Positions 1 through 10,810 of a DNA stretch of 64,000 nt are shown here, piece by piece. The stretch is from Annona cherimola. Lineage: Eukaryota; Streptophyta; Magnoliopsida; Magnoliales; Annonaceae. Position numbers and translations under genes: made by a program. Where the stretch lies: positions 53,983,563 through 54,047,562 of the forward strand of contig CM059972.1 in NCBI GenBank assembly GCA_030490835.1, in the 5' to 3' direction. Position 1 is the first letter of the stretch. Every line of letters starts with the position of its first letter. The notes beneath the pieces are model-generated. The model did no database searches. It saw only the letters and a program-made list of their open reading frames with translations, and was not told the origin of the DNA.

Positions 1-1437
1 TATTTGGTCCTAGAATGCAATACTGGATTTTTGGTTAGACATATGGCACTAGTATTATCACATCTTATGGGTATATCTTTAAAATCCATGCCATAGTCCC
101 TAAGTTGTTGTTTCAACCAAAGTAATTGGGCACAACAGCTCCCGGCGGCAATGTATTCGGCTTCCGCCGTAGATAGAGCAACACTAGTTTATTTTCTTGA
201 AAACCATGAAACCAACATGTTCCCAAGAAATTGACATGTTCCACTAGTGCTTTTTCTATCTACTTTGTAACCGGAAAAATCCGCATCCGAGTAGCCGATT
301 AGATCAAAATTAGAGCCCTTTGGATACCAAAGTCCTATGTTGGTAGTGTCCACTAAATATCTGAAAATTCTTTTCACAGCTACCAAGTGTGATTCTTTTG
401 GGCATGACTGAAATCTAGAGCACATACACACACTAAACAATATGTCAGGCCTAGAAGCAGTAAAATACAATAAAGAACCTATCATGCTTCTATACAATTT
501 TAGATCAATTATTTTTCCTTTTTCATCTTTGTCGATTTTGATTGTTGAGCTCATAGGCGTGTTTTCTCCTTTGCTATTCTCCATGCCAAACTTCTTCAGC
601 ATTTCTTTGATGTACTTGGACTGGTTAATGAAGATTCCTTCATCTAGTTTCTTGATTTGCAGTCCAAGGAAGAAATTTAGCTCTCCCATCATGCTCATCT
701 CAAATTCTTTCTGCATAAGCTTAGAAAATTCTTAACAAAGAGTCTCATTAGTAGCACCGAAAATGATATCATCAACATAAATTTGAATGATCAATATATC
801 ATTTTCTTTATACTTGATAAACAAAGTGGTATCTACCTTTCCTTTTTGAAAATCATGATCAATCAGAAATTTGCTTAATCTATCATACCAAGCCCTTGGA
901 GCTTGTTTTAATCCATATAATGCTTTGGTTAACTTGTACACAAATTTAGATTGATCTTTTTCCTCAAATCTAGGTGGTTGTTCTACATACACCTCTTCAT
1001 TTATATATCCATTCAGAAATGCACTTTTAACATCCATTTGAAACAATTTAAAGTTCATGTGAGATGCAAAAGCTAGTAAGATGCGAATTGCTTCCAATCT
1101 AGCAACCGAGGCATAAGATTCCTCAAAATCTATTCCTTCTTCTTGTGAGTATCCTTTTGCCACAAGTCTAGCTTTGTTTCTCACTACAAGTCCACTTTCA
1201 TCTAATTTGTTCCTAAAGACCCACCTGGTGCCAATAACAGTACAATCGTTTGGTCTAGGAACAAGGGGTGCCAATAACAGTACAATCGTTTGGTCTAGGA
1301 ACAAGGTGCCAAACTTGGTTTCTTTCAAATTGATTTAGCTCTTCTTGTATTGCTATAATCCAGTTCCCATCATCAAGAGCTTGATCAATATTGAATGGTT
1401 CAATTTTGGATACAAAAGCATATTGTCCACAAACATT
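1..1437 (-). pseudogene. pol: C1 pol: reverse transcriptase and RNase H, broken, 3' end outside window
   Basis: This is the Ty1/copia reverse transcriptase followed by RNase H. Visible motifs are [51 protein letters not shown], the catalytic YVDD in [12 protein letters not shown], and RNase H motifs DADFSGYKVDRKSTSGT and LSTAEAEYIAAGS. Breaks are a 40-bp tandem duplication (1228-1307) that shifts the frame, a TAA at 734-732 where C2 has lysine, and a TAA just before 189 after WFSRK. Reading continues in frame past both stops to position 1. The last part of RNase H lies to the left of the window. Confidence 0.93.
1228..1307 (-). repeat. 40-bp tandem duplication inside C1 reverse transcriptase
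   Basis: Two adjacent near-identical 40-bp units start at 1228 and 1268 (GTGCCAATAACAG...). C2 has a single copy. Forty is not a multiple of three, so the duplication shifts the pol frame at the VPRPNDC motif. Confidence 0.95.
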
Positions 1438-2295
1438 TTATTTTGATCTTCTAGTTTTTACACCTTCATATACATTCCCTATAACTTGTTCAATTGGATG
1501 GGCATGTTTGAATTTCAAATCAGTTGGAGATTTGTAAGAATTATTACCTTCACTTACCCTTTCCTCCATGGAATCTTCTTGCTTTTCCACATGCAGTTTT
1601 TCAAGATTGCTTGCTATATCATCTGCATCACTTAAATCATCTTTTCTTTTGAAGCATGGGTTAGTTTCATCAAAAACAACATGTATGGACTCTTCTACAA
1701 CTTGGTTTCGTTTATTGAATACTCTATATGCTTTGCTATTTGATGAGTAACCAAGGAATATTGCCTCATCACTTTTAGCATCTAGTTTTCCCAAGTTGGT
1801 TTTTCCATTGTTCAAAACATAGCATGTGTATCCAAAAGCATGAAAATAAGAGATATTTGGTTTTCTTTCTTTCCATAGCTCATATGGGGTCTTTTTCAAG
1901 ATTGCTCTAATGGTAACTCGATTTAAAACATGACAAGCTGTACTTACAGCTTCACCGCAAAATTTCTTGGATAGTTTGCTCTCATTTAGCATTGTTCTAG
2001 TCATCTCTTGTATAGTTCTGTTTTTCCTTTCAACTACTCCATTTTGTTGTGGAGTTCTTGGTGCAGAAAATGTGTGATGAATTCCTTTTTCATTGCATAA
2101 TTCTATGAATCGTTTATTTTCGAATTCACCACCATGATCACTTCTTATAGACATAATAGTACTTTGTTTTTCATTTTGCACCAAATTTACAAAAGTTGCA
2201 AACATAGAGAAGGCTTCATCTTTGCTAGCTAAGAGAATTATCCATGTGAATCTTGAAAAATCATCAACAATTACAAACACATTTCTTTCCACCAA
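1438..2295 (-). pseudogene. pol: C1 pol: integrase catalytic core and linker
   Basis: This is the rve-type integrase core, which joins element cDNA to host DNA. It shows VIVDDFSRFTWI (first catalytic Asp), IRSDHGGEFEN (second Asp) and PQQNGVVERKNRTIQEM (catalytic Glu), followed by the copia linker with ILKKTPYELW and FLGYSSNSKAYRVFN. Upstream it is out of frame with the zinc-binding part because bases are missing near 2283-2290. It ends at TAA 1440-1438 after TRRSK; the next codons still encode conserved linker residues in the same frame. C2 has TAA at the same codon. Confidence 0.93.
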
Positions 2296-4063
2296 TGGTT
2301 AAAATATCGGATGGCCCATATAGATCCATGTGTAGCAATTCAAGTGGCCTAGTGGTAGAGATTTCCTTTTTGGTAGAGAAAGGCGTCTTAGGTTGTTTGG
2401 ATAATTGACATGCCTTGCAAATTTTGTCTTTGTCATATTTCAACTTTGGCAAGCCTTCTACCAAACTCTTTTTCCATAGGGTCTTTATATTTCCCATGTT
2501 TATATGTCCAAGCCTTTTACGCCAAACCCATGGATCATTATCAATGACCATTAGATATTGACCATCTAGTTCATCAAGTGAAACAAAATATACATTTCCA
2601 TGTCTTTTTCCACTAAACATGATATGTTCTCCATCAAATACATTACATATAGATGATTCAAACACAACCTTGTATCCTTTATCACATAATTGACTAATAC
2701 TCATTAGATTGTGCTTGAGTCCTTCAACAAACAAAACATCCTCCATGCATGCATTTGAAATACTGTAAATGTTTCCTTTACCTTTAATTTTACCTTTCTC
2801 GTTATTGCCAAAAGTTACCGTTCCGTCATTGCAAGGCTTAAGTTTGTGAAATAGACCTCTTTCTCCGGTCATATGCCTTGAACAACCGCTGTCCATGAAC
2901 CATACATTGTTTGCCTTTGCCTTGAAACAAATATGAAAAATAAACAAGTAAATCTTATCTCTTTGGTACCTATTTATGGGTCCATTTGGGTTAGTAATAT
3001 GATTCAATTTTTGCTGCTCTAACTTAGAAAGTTCAAATCTTGTATTTCTTGGAACCCAAACTAATTTTGCACCATGGTCATATAGTTTCTTAAAGTTACA
3101 TTTATAGGCTTTATGACCCATTTTGTTGCAGAAATTGCAAGCCATTGGTAATCTAGGAGTAGGCCTCCAAGTATATGATGGTTCAAACGTTGGCCTTTTA
3201 GTCCACATAACATTTTTCCTTCTTGGCTTGTATATTGGTGCAGTTTTGGTTTGACATTTTCCAAGTATTGGCACATTCGATTTGCCACTTTCTTTTTGCT
3301 CAAATGTATAATATCCAAGGCCTCTTTTATTTGTTTGAGCAGTCATGTTCAGAAATATCTTTACATTTTCTCCAGGATTAGAGAACTTTGCTAATGATTC
3401 ATTTAATGATTCGTTCTCCTTTTTCAATTTTTCTATCTCTTTTATCAATGATTCATTTTCTTCTTTCAGTTTTGTTGATTTTTCAGCTAGTTTTCCATTT
3501 TCAATAATAAAGAAGTTACATTGTTGTCTCTTCAATGACAACTTGTTTCCTAGCTTTTTGGTTTCCTCATATAATGAATCATAAGCAATTTGTAGTTCTT
3601 CTAACTCAGCACATTTGAGGCATTCTTGAAAAGAAGAATAATTTGATTGAGAATAGCAAGGTTTGGAAGTTACCTCTTCATTGCTCGTGCATTTTATTGA
3701 GATGGTTTGTTCTTCCAAAACTTCAGTTGTGTTCAAACATAACAAGTCTTCTTCTTGTTCGATCCGTGTCATGCAACATATTCTTGCGCAGTTTGCTGCA
3801 TCGTTATCGTCGGTTGAAGAGCTGTTTGTTGATGAAGTCTCTTCATTGACGTACATGCCTCTTCCCTTTGGTCTTTGGTATTTTCTGCCTTCATGTCCTT
3901 CCTTCCTCTCTTGATACTCTTTTGATTTCTCTTCCGGCGTGGGACATTGAGCTTGTATGTGTCCTATCCCGCCGCATTTGTAGCACTTCGTTGGCTCCTT
4001 CTTCTTCTCTCTTCTTGTTCTTCCTTTAAAGTCCTTGAAGTTCCTTTCTTTTCTCACAAATTT
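2264..4063 (-). pseudogene. gag-pol: C1 gag C-terminus (zinc knuckle, coiled coil), protease and integrase N-terminus
   Basis: This long open frame starts downstream of the TGA that ends the capsid part. In order it encodes a basic stretch, a CCHC knuckle CYKCGGIGHIQAQC, a Lys/Glu-rich coiled coil (about 3345-3584), a second CCHC motif CNFCNKMGHKAYKC (about 3090-3140), a retropepsin-type protease with intact DSG in WFMDSGCSRHMTG (about 2880-2915), the GAG-pre-integrase region (KRLGHINM) and the Cys pair CKACQLSKQPK before PLELLHMDLYGPSD. The second CCHC motif and coiled coil between gag and protease are typical of long Sirevirus gag proteins. The frame closes at 2264 because of the small deletion noted for the integrase core. 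Confidence 0.92.
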
Positions 4064-4824
4064 TCAAAATTTACGAGTGAGAAGTGCAATATCTTCATTA
4101 TCGTTATGCGAAGAGGAGGTAGACTCTTCTGAGTTGTGTGCCGCTTTTAACGCAATGGCTTTCTTCCCTTTGTGATTGTCTTCGTTTCTTCTCTTAATTA
4201 GCTCATGTGACATTAATGAGCTAATTAGATCTTCTAGCTTTAGTGTATTTAGGTCTTTGGCTTCTTCAATTGCCGTAATCTTTGGAGTCCAAGATTCCGG
4301 TAGAGCTCTTAGTATCTTAATGACCTGTTCGGATTCAGAGATAGCCTTTCCAAGACCTTTCAAAGCGTTAGTAATCTTAGAAAATCTAGCAAACATTTCA
4401 GAAATATTTTCTGTTTCTAGCATTCTAAAGCTTTCCAATTCTCCTATCAAAATATTTCTCCTAGTCCCTTGGACTTGAGAGGTTCCTTCATAAATGGATG
4501 TTAGAGTATCCCATATTTCTTTAGCGGTTAGACAAGATGATACTCTATCATATTCGGAAGCTGTAAGAGCACAAAATAGTGAGTTCATAGCTTTAGCATT
4601 GTTCTTTACAGTTCTTACTTCCTCTTCGGTCCACTTGGAAGCTCTTTCATCTATAGGAATGTTACACCATCTTCAATTGCAATCCAAGAATCCATGTCGG
4701 TAGCCATAATGAGTTGTTTCATTCGAAGCTTCCAATAGCCGAAATTGATCCCATCAAACAATGGTGGCCTAGTAAATGATTGGCCCTCAGCAAAAGCGGG
4801 AACAGAAGTAGATTGGGTTGCCAT
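4064..4824 (-). pseudogene. gag: C1 gag, capsid part (UBN2-type)
   Basis: Capsid-forming gag. The likely start is ATG 4824-4822 (MATQSTSVPAF), about 35 bases downstream of the primer site. It is followed by NFGYWKLRMKQLIMATDMD, the usual start of copia gag, and later by SLFCALTASEYDRVSSC, IWDTLTSIYEGTSQVQ, LPESWTPKITAIEEA and SLMSHELIKRR. A one-base indel near 4655 breaks the frame, so a continuous frame begins only at 4588. It ends at TGA 4066-4064 (LLTRKF then stop), just before the nucleocapsid, and the same frame resumes at 4057. Confidence 0.9.
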
Positions 4825-4858
4825 GTGATTGGATCTCTTTGGTTTAACTCAAAGACCT

Positions 4859-4870
4859 GCTCTGATACCA
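4859..4870 (-). promoter_or_regulatory. C1 primer-binding site (initiator tRNA-Met)
   Basis: The minus strand reads TGGTATCAGAGC, complementary to the 3' end of plant initiator tRNA-Met, two bases inside the LTR end at 4873. Minus-strand cDNA synthesis starts here. Confidence 0.93.
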
Positions 4871-5510
4871 CTTGTTGGTCCCGAGTTAATGGCAAAACCC
4901 AAGAGGGGAGGGGTGAATTGGGCTCTTTAAAAAATTCTTTGGTAACTTAAAAACTTAACCCCTTGAAAGTTTAATCCCCTTGGTAGAAGAAATGAAATGG
5001 AAAGCAATATAATGTGGAGAGCAGAAATATAAGTCAAGCACACAAGATTTTTATAGTGGTTCGGGCAACCTCCCTACTCCACTCTTCCAAGCTCACACTC
5101 CTTGTGACTTGGGTTCCACTATTGTATACCTCAAATACAATTAGAGCCACTGCTCTCTTCTGGATTCCAGCTCTAGTGGGCTTCAACAAGACACAGCACA
5201 AGTAGGTGATGAGTTCCACTCCAATCACACACTACTTTGCTTACACTTGATCTCAGTTCCTCAAACTAGGTCAAGTTCAATACAATCAAAATGAAATAGC
5301 AAAAGGAGTCTACACTTTATAGATCTGTAGAAGCAATTTGGCGCAGAGAAGAACTCGTAGTATTGGCTTTGAAGATTCAGAAGTTGAGCTCTTGCAGTTT
5401 GAAGCAAAGTTCTTCTTCTTTGAATGGGCTTGATCTCTTTAATGCTCTTGTAGATGGGAGTTAAGCACACTTAATGATTCTCAGCTACTTTCCTCGTCCA
5501 CAATGAATTC

Positions 5511-5518
5511 CTTTTATA
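5511..5518 (-). promoter_or_regulatory. C1 LTR TATA box
   Basis: The minus strand reads TATAAAAG. The same box occurs in the solo LTRs at about 58320 (minus, TATAAAAG) and, degenerate, near 51036 (plus, TGTAAAAG). Confidence 0.7.
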
Positions 5519-5588
5519 ATTGTGGAGGGAATCTGAACGTTTGAAGGTAGGTGGCGCGCATTTAATGCGCCAACGTTCGAAAATTATC

Positions 5589-6395
5589 CGACCGTTGCGA
5601 CCCAAGTCGCAGGCGGAGTCGACTTCAGGTGCGACTTCGCCTTACGTTAGCGACTTCACGTTCCAGGTCGGGTCGACTTGGGTATCGACTTGACCCAAGT
5701 CGCAAGTGGAGTCGACTTCGGTGTGCGACTTCACTTCGTCAGTTGTCTTGATGATCTTGAATAATTCCGGAATGCTTTGTTCCTTCATGCCCTTATTTCT
5801 TTTGCATTTTTCATGTCTTTCTTTTTGAATCATTGTCTTCATTTTAGCTTGCTTTTATTTGCTCCATGTTTTGTAAGCCTATGATCTTGAATAACTTCTT
5901 GGTCAAGCTGATGCATTTTGTTTTGAACTTGGATTAGTCTTCATAGCTTGAATTTCTTCATCTTGAGATATGCTTGGAGCTTTGTCTTGGACTTGAGAGA
6001 TTTAAGTTGATCTTGCACGTTTGATTTGGTTTTGAGAACACTCAAGTTGACTCTTGGAATGATCTTGAAACTGCATCTTTGAACTTTGAAAAACGTCAAG
6101 TCGAACTCGGGGTCGACTTCGTCTGCGACTTTACCCAAGTCGCAACTGGAGTCGACTTCGACTGCGACTTCGGTATCTTTCTCTCCCAAATTCAACTCTG
6201 GAGTGATTTTGGCATCTGAAGTCGATGCTGGAGTCGACTTCGTTTGCGACTTGGCTTCCCAAGTCGCAAGTGGAGTCGACTTGGCCTGCGACTTCACCTG
6301 CTCTTCTTCCCATTTCGACTCTCGACGGATTTGGCTCTTTGAAGTCGATGTTGGGGTCGACTTGGGGAACGACTTGGCCTTCCGTGCTCTACTTT
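5589..6395. repeat. Nested AAGTCGACTT dyad array in the Sirevirus LTR (U3)
   Basis: Two clusters (about 5589-5735 and 6095-6395) contain at least eight GTCGAC palindromes, most as GAGTCGACTTCG or GGGTCGACTTGG. They are flanked at about 10-15 bp by AAGTCGCA on one side and GCGACTT on the other, so each unit is a dyad within a dyad. The same unit recurs in every Sirevirus LTR here (11480-11548, 14704-14845, 15470-15725, 24340-25125, 35115-35395, 50130-50960, 58410-59245). Reading frames inside the arrays are repeat artefacts. Confidence 0.9.
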
Positions 6396-6512
6396 CTTCA
6401 AATGTATATGCCTTAATCACTTCCACAAACATGTTAGTAGCCAAGACTTACTCAAATTGATTTGTTAATCATCAAAACATAGATTTAGCTTGTTTTCCAC
6501 ATATTTCCAACA

Positions 6513-7627
6513 AAGAATGACTTTAAGGAAAAGCCTCAAGGTTTGCCTCATGGGAAGCAAGCAATACATTTTAAGATATGAATTTTATCATCAGTGTTGC
6601 CAAAGATTGGCAATGCATTATGTTAATGGAATTGAGAATTTTGCTTGTGAGTAAGCAAGTTCTCCATGATAATGTTTTCAAAAGATTTCATGTTTGATGC
6701 CGATGGTTTTAAGAATTTGCTTTTGAGTAAGAAAGTTCTTTATGATATTGTTTCAAAAGTATTTTATAAGAAAAATAGAATTTTGCCCTTTTTCACAAAG
6801 CAACAAATGTAAATAAGTTTTGAATTTTTCTTATGATGTTTAGTGATAAATAATCATGTTATGAAAGAAAAAAAAGGAGATTTGATTTATGAAAAAGATT
6901 TGTTTTGCTAGGTCTTGATAATTAAATAATAAATGATGATTTGGACATAATTCATATGTTTTGAAATGATATTCGAAAAGTTTTGATTTCCTTTCGATAA
7001 AAAAATTTATGTTGAAAATATCTTGAAAAATGTTTATACGGATGTGTTTAAGAGGATTTAAGGATGACCAACCTCCTATGTTGATTTTCCTAAAATGATT
7101 GGGTTCGGGTTGCTAAAATAGCATACAAAAGACCATGCAAGGCTCCTTTACATAAAAATGACAAAATTGATATGTGGACAAGAAATTGATTTTAAGGTGG
7201 TTGAGAAGGGGTTAGTACAATTGCATAACTTTTGTGAGCAAAAGACCTCGAAATGAAAACCAAGAAAATGCTAGGAAAAATATATGATTTATTCTTGAAA
7301 ATCTAAAAGTTTTGAAATTCTTTTATTAAAAAGGGTTTTAAAGTGTGTTGTTTCTCAAACATTTCAAATATTTATCAAAATATTTTACTCAAAATGTTTC
7401 TAACAGAATTTAAGGAAGGTCATCCTAAAATTAGATTTCAAATAACAACTTGTTATAGTGGGTGCGCTCGCTTTACAAGTTGACACGGACTGCGGTCTGT
7501 GATGTGTTTTCTTTCAAAATAATTTGTTTTAAAAAGACACAGACTTCGGTCTGTGATGTTTTTGAGTTATAGATGCGGACAGAGGTCTGTGATCCCAGTT
7601 TAAAAGGACATGGGCTGTTGTCTGTAG
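6513..7627 (+). repeat. G1 5' LTR, middle segment
   Basis: This stretch lies between C1 and C2 and matches 31897-33006 in the 3' LTR nearly base for base. It ends in the TSD copy TGTAG (7623-7627) of C2. It has no gene and is AT-rich. Its last 150 bp hold a hairpin cluster. Confidence 0.92.
7472..7627. repeat. Cluster of GGTCTGT hairpins in G1 LTR
   Basis: Four to five short dyads follow one another: CGGACTGCGGTCTGTG, ACAGACTTCGGTCTGT (perfect 6-bp stem with a TTCG loop), GCGGACAGAGGTCTGTGA and GGGCTGTTGTCTGT. Another, GGGCTGCGGTCTGTCA, follows the C2 insertion at about 25288. The same cluster is at 32866-33040 (G1 3' LTR) and, inverted, at 38438-38525 and 46263-46350 (G2). Confidence 0.85.
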
Positions 7628-8144
7628 TGTTGGTCCCGAAGATTCCGCGAATACAACTAGAGCCTCCGCTCTCTTCTAGATTTTAGCTCTATGGGGCATA
7701 TACAACCAGAGCCTCCTCTCTCTTCTAGATTCTAGCTCTAGGGGGCGTATATAACACACATCATAAGTAGGTGACGAGTTCTACTCCAATCACGACCCTA
7801 CTTTGCTATAACTTGGTTTGAAACACCAAACTCAAACCAAGCACCAAAAACTGAATATCAAAATGAAATGAAAGAAATCTACACTTTACAAATTTGTGTA
7901 GCAAGTTTCAGCTCGAGGAAGAGTTTCTAGAAGCGACGAATTATTTTGCGTTGAAGCAAACCGCAACTTTGAAGCTTGTTCTTCTTTTGAAAGTGTATAG
8001 ATCACTCAATTGTAGAGAAAAGTGGATTGAAACTCTTAGTAGCACTTCTTTTCTCTTTTTCAGCTCTTACTTCTGTATATCCACGTTTGCTTGAGTGTCT
8101 ATATATAGAGAAGGGAGAATTTTGAACATTATGGAGTTGGTTGG
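7628..8144 (-). repeat. C2 3' LTR, outer fragment
   Basis: Starts TGTTGGTC and then, after a deletion of about 230 bp relative to 23554-23785, continues as 23790-24292. It ends in the target GTTGG (8140-8144) duplicated by the first gypsy solo LTR. The TATATATAG box of this LTR type is near 8100. Confidence 0.9.
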
Positions 8145-8981
8145 TGTGGAACCCCGATCTTTGAGACGTGTACAAAACTTTAGGGTTGTAAACCCTAGGT
8201 AATATATTTGAGAAATATATATTGATGGATATGAAATATATGGAAATGAAGGTTAAAATAATTATGCATGAAATTCGGATGAATAGTGCACGTGAATAGT
8301 GTACGTGAATAGTGAAACTGAATAGTAAATGTGGGATTAAGGAATATATTAAGTTAATCACTTTGGATTAACTTAATCATAAAAGACAAAAAAGGAAGCT
8401 TCCCACAAAAGGACAAAATAGCCACTTTTGGAATTTTTTATTATTTTCGGATTTTTATGGATTTTTGTGAAGAAAATGAAGAAAAATTCATATCTTGCAA
8501 TCCGGACATCGGATTCAGATGAAATTTTTTATGGGTGGGCAAGATATGATGATGGATATGATGAATAGTCCAAGATTAATCAAGGATCATGAATTAAGGG
8601 TCAAGATTAAAAGTCATTTAAAAAGGGAAAAAGTAACTTTACTTTTTCATTAATGGCATTTGACTTTGATTAATTTTAATTAAATTAAAATTAATGCAAA
8701 GCCTGCAATTGCTGCTGGAGCATGGACTTTTGGGGCATGATCCAATGGCCCATGATCATCCTTATCAAAGATCAATGGCTAGAATTAATTTAGCGTAAAT
8801 TAATTAATTTTAAAAAATAAAAAAATAGGCAAAAATAGGGCTGCCATAGGGGGGCTGGAGCAGGCCTAGGGTGGGCTGCACAAGGCTCCATGCACCTTTT
8901 GGAAATTAGAAAAAAATACATTTATAATTTAATACCTTGAGCAAGAGGGGGTAAATTCCAAATTCATGAAAAATCAAGCCC

Positions 8982-9130
8982 TATAAATAGGGGCCAAGGG
9001 GTGAACGTCCAAGGCACTCCCAAGCTTGAGCAAGAGCTCATTTTACACCCCCAAATTCGTTTTAAGAGAGAAAGAGGAGGTTAGAGAGAGAAAGGGCAAG
9101 TTGGAGCAGAGATTTTCTACTTCAGGTAAG
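8982..9130 (+). promoter_or_regulatory. Solo LTR 1 promoter: TATA box, leader and splice-donor-like site
   Basis: TATAAATA (8982-8989) is followed about 140 bp later by CAG/GTAAG (GT at 9126-9127). Copy 2 has the same layout: TATAAATA at 12388-12395 and GTAAGC at 12541. G3's LTR has TATAAAAG at 55849 and CAAGTAAGT at 56046. That the GT is used as a donor is inference. Confidence 0.5.
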
Positions 9131-9569
9131 GGGATTCTTCCCAAATTTCTTTTGGATGTTACGTAGGGTAAAATCATGCTTAGATAATTCCTAAGCATGA
9201 GAAAATAAGTAAAGCTATAATGCTTAATTGGAATCATACCGAAACATCGAAAATTTGGAGCAAAGATAGAGTATTCGGGGAAATCATGTATGATATGTGG
9301 AAATAATGCTCCAAAATTGATAAATGATGATTTGGAATGTATGATTATGATAAATATGATGTTGGAATAATGATATATTAATTTCATGATTTTTGGAATT
9401 AAGGATTATGCTTAAGTGAATTTATGTTGATTTTTAGTATATGGAGAAAATGATTTATTTAGCCAAGTTAATGATGATAAATTCATAATTCATGAATTTC
9501 CCATGATATACTAAGCATAAGCTATGTCATGGTATTTTTTATTTTTGGGAAAAATGTCAATTTTTGGAA

Positions 9570-9645
9570 CCCATGAACAGTAACCACGTTGCTGTGAACA
9601 GTAACCTCGGGTGAACAGTAATTATGAACAGTGAACAACGTATTT
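9570..9645. repeat. GAACAGTAA short repeats
   Basis: The motif TGAACAGTAA or a close variant occurs five times in about 75 bp. Copy 2 has it expanded at 12985-13105. A related GTGAATAGT repeat lies at 8280-8330 and 11690-11740. Confidence 0.7.
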
Positions 9646-9910
9646 TGGGAAAAAATTGAGATTTATTTTTGTATATTTATGAGGATATATGGATGGAATT
9701 TTTAAAGGATTTATGGATAAAAATTCATATAATTGAGTAATGACCAAGTATTTATAAAAGGATAACCTCTATAAAAATGAGGTAATATGTGATCGTAAAA
9801 CATGCATGGGAAGTAAGTTAAGACATGGAATAGATGGATAAAATATCCAATTTCCTTATATAGGAAAATGAAAGGAAAGGATAAAGGAGTCAGGTTGAAG
9901 CAAAGCAAAG

Positions 9911-10215
9911 GTAAGCAAGCAATCCTTTTGAAAATGATGATTTGTAAGCAAGCACAACTTTGAAAATATGATTTTATTGCTTCACTGTAAGCAAGCAATC
10001 CTTTTGAAAATGATGATTTGTAAGCAAGCTTTTTAAAATGTGATTTTATTGTTTCATTGTAAGCAAGCAAACTTTTTTAAAATATGATTTTATTACTTCA
10101 TTGTAAGCAAGTAATCCTTTTGAAAATGATGATTTGTAAGCAAGCAAAGCTTTTGAAAATGTGATTTTATTGATTTATTGTAAGCAAGCAAACCCTTTTG
10201 AAAATGTGATTTTAT
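9911..10215. repeat. GTAAGCAAGC minisatellite in solo LTR 1
   Basis: About eight degenerate units of 32-45 bp, each starting GTAAGCAAGC and continuing CTTTTGAAAATG(A/T)TGATTT. Solo LTR 2 has only two or three units (13374-13465), which explains much of the length difference between the copies. Confidence 0.9.
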
Positions 10216-10810
10216 TCCCAAGTATTTATGAAATGTGTTTAAGGGTGGTCATTCCTATAATGTTTTGAAATGATGAATGTTTATGAGGTTTTATGAAAAG
10301 TCATGCCGGCATATTGATATCATGTGATGTTCATGGACATGTGCACATGTATGATGTATAAGGAAGAGGCTTTGGTGGAGGTAGAAAGTGGATCAGAGGG
10401 TCCCCCTTCATTACTGCCGAGTCGTATGGGCTGTGTGCCGACGGCGTCCTCCCCAGAGGTGGAGGCAAAGGAATGTTATGTTTGAATGAATGCATTGCAT
10501 TTTCATACATGGATAGAAAAGGAAAGCATGGATTTGAAATTATATTTTTAAGGGATGGTGCAAATAATTCTCTACATGAGAATGACAAGCTACCTGGTGT
10601 AAGAGGTATATAACGCTGGGGAAATCAAAAGTCATGCATGTAGGAACCATGTAGGCGTCAAGAGGAAGAGAGGTTCCTCTTGATGAGGCCAAGTCGGAGA
10701 CAGCCGGCGTATTGGACCATGTTATGTGAGATGTTCCCTGGGCTAGCGTACCCGCACACGAAGGTTTATGTCAGGAGTGGAAAGGAAGCATTTGCACATC
10801 CAATGTTTAT

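Larger units (their letters stand above)
1..6512 (-). mobile_element. C1: Sirevirus-like Ty1/copia retrotransposon, cut by the window edge
   Basis: Reading on the minus strand the order is LTR (6512-4873), tRNA-Met primer site, gag, zinc knuckles, protease, integrase, reverse transcriptase and RNase H, which is the Ty1/copia order. The reverse transcriptase motif FEMSMMGELNFFLGLQIK and the long UBN2-type gag point to the Sirevirus lineage. The element leaves the window inside RNase H, so its 3' LTR is not visible. It lies in the 5' LTR of G1: the flank from 6513 matches the uninterrupted copy at about 31897. The right TSD copy should be AAGAA (6513-6517). Coding parts are broken by nonsense codons, indels and a 40-bp duplication, so this copy is dead. 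Confidence 0.93.
4873..6512 (-). repeat. C1 5' LTR, 1640 bp
   Basis: Bounded by TGTTGG (4873) and CCAACA (6512) on the plus strand. The edges are confirmed by the primer site on one side and by the empty site at about 31897 on the other. A promoter TATA box lies at 5518-5511 on the minus strand (TATAAAAG). The upstream half (U3) holds the AAGTCGAC repeats. The stretch nearest the primer site (4890-4920, GGGGAGGGGTGAATTGGG) is conserved in C2 and the solo LTRs. Confidence 0.95.

Noticed and set aside
5941..6460. Overlapping ORFs on both strands (167 and 124 aa) in the C1 LTR, with KSTP/VDSTCDLG repeats
   Set aside because: They translate the AAGTCGAC array. The same kind of frames appear on both strands in every LTR with the array, so they are compositional artefacts.
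10331..10588. 85-aa ORF on the minus strand conserved at 13583-13840
   Set aside because: Conserved only because the two solo LTRs are homologous. No family motif, and antisense to the LTR.
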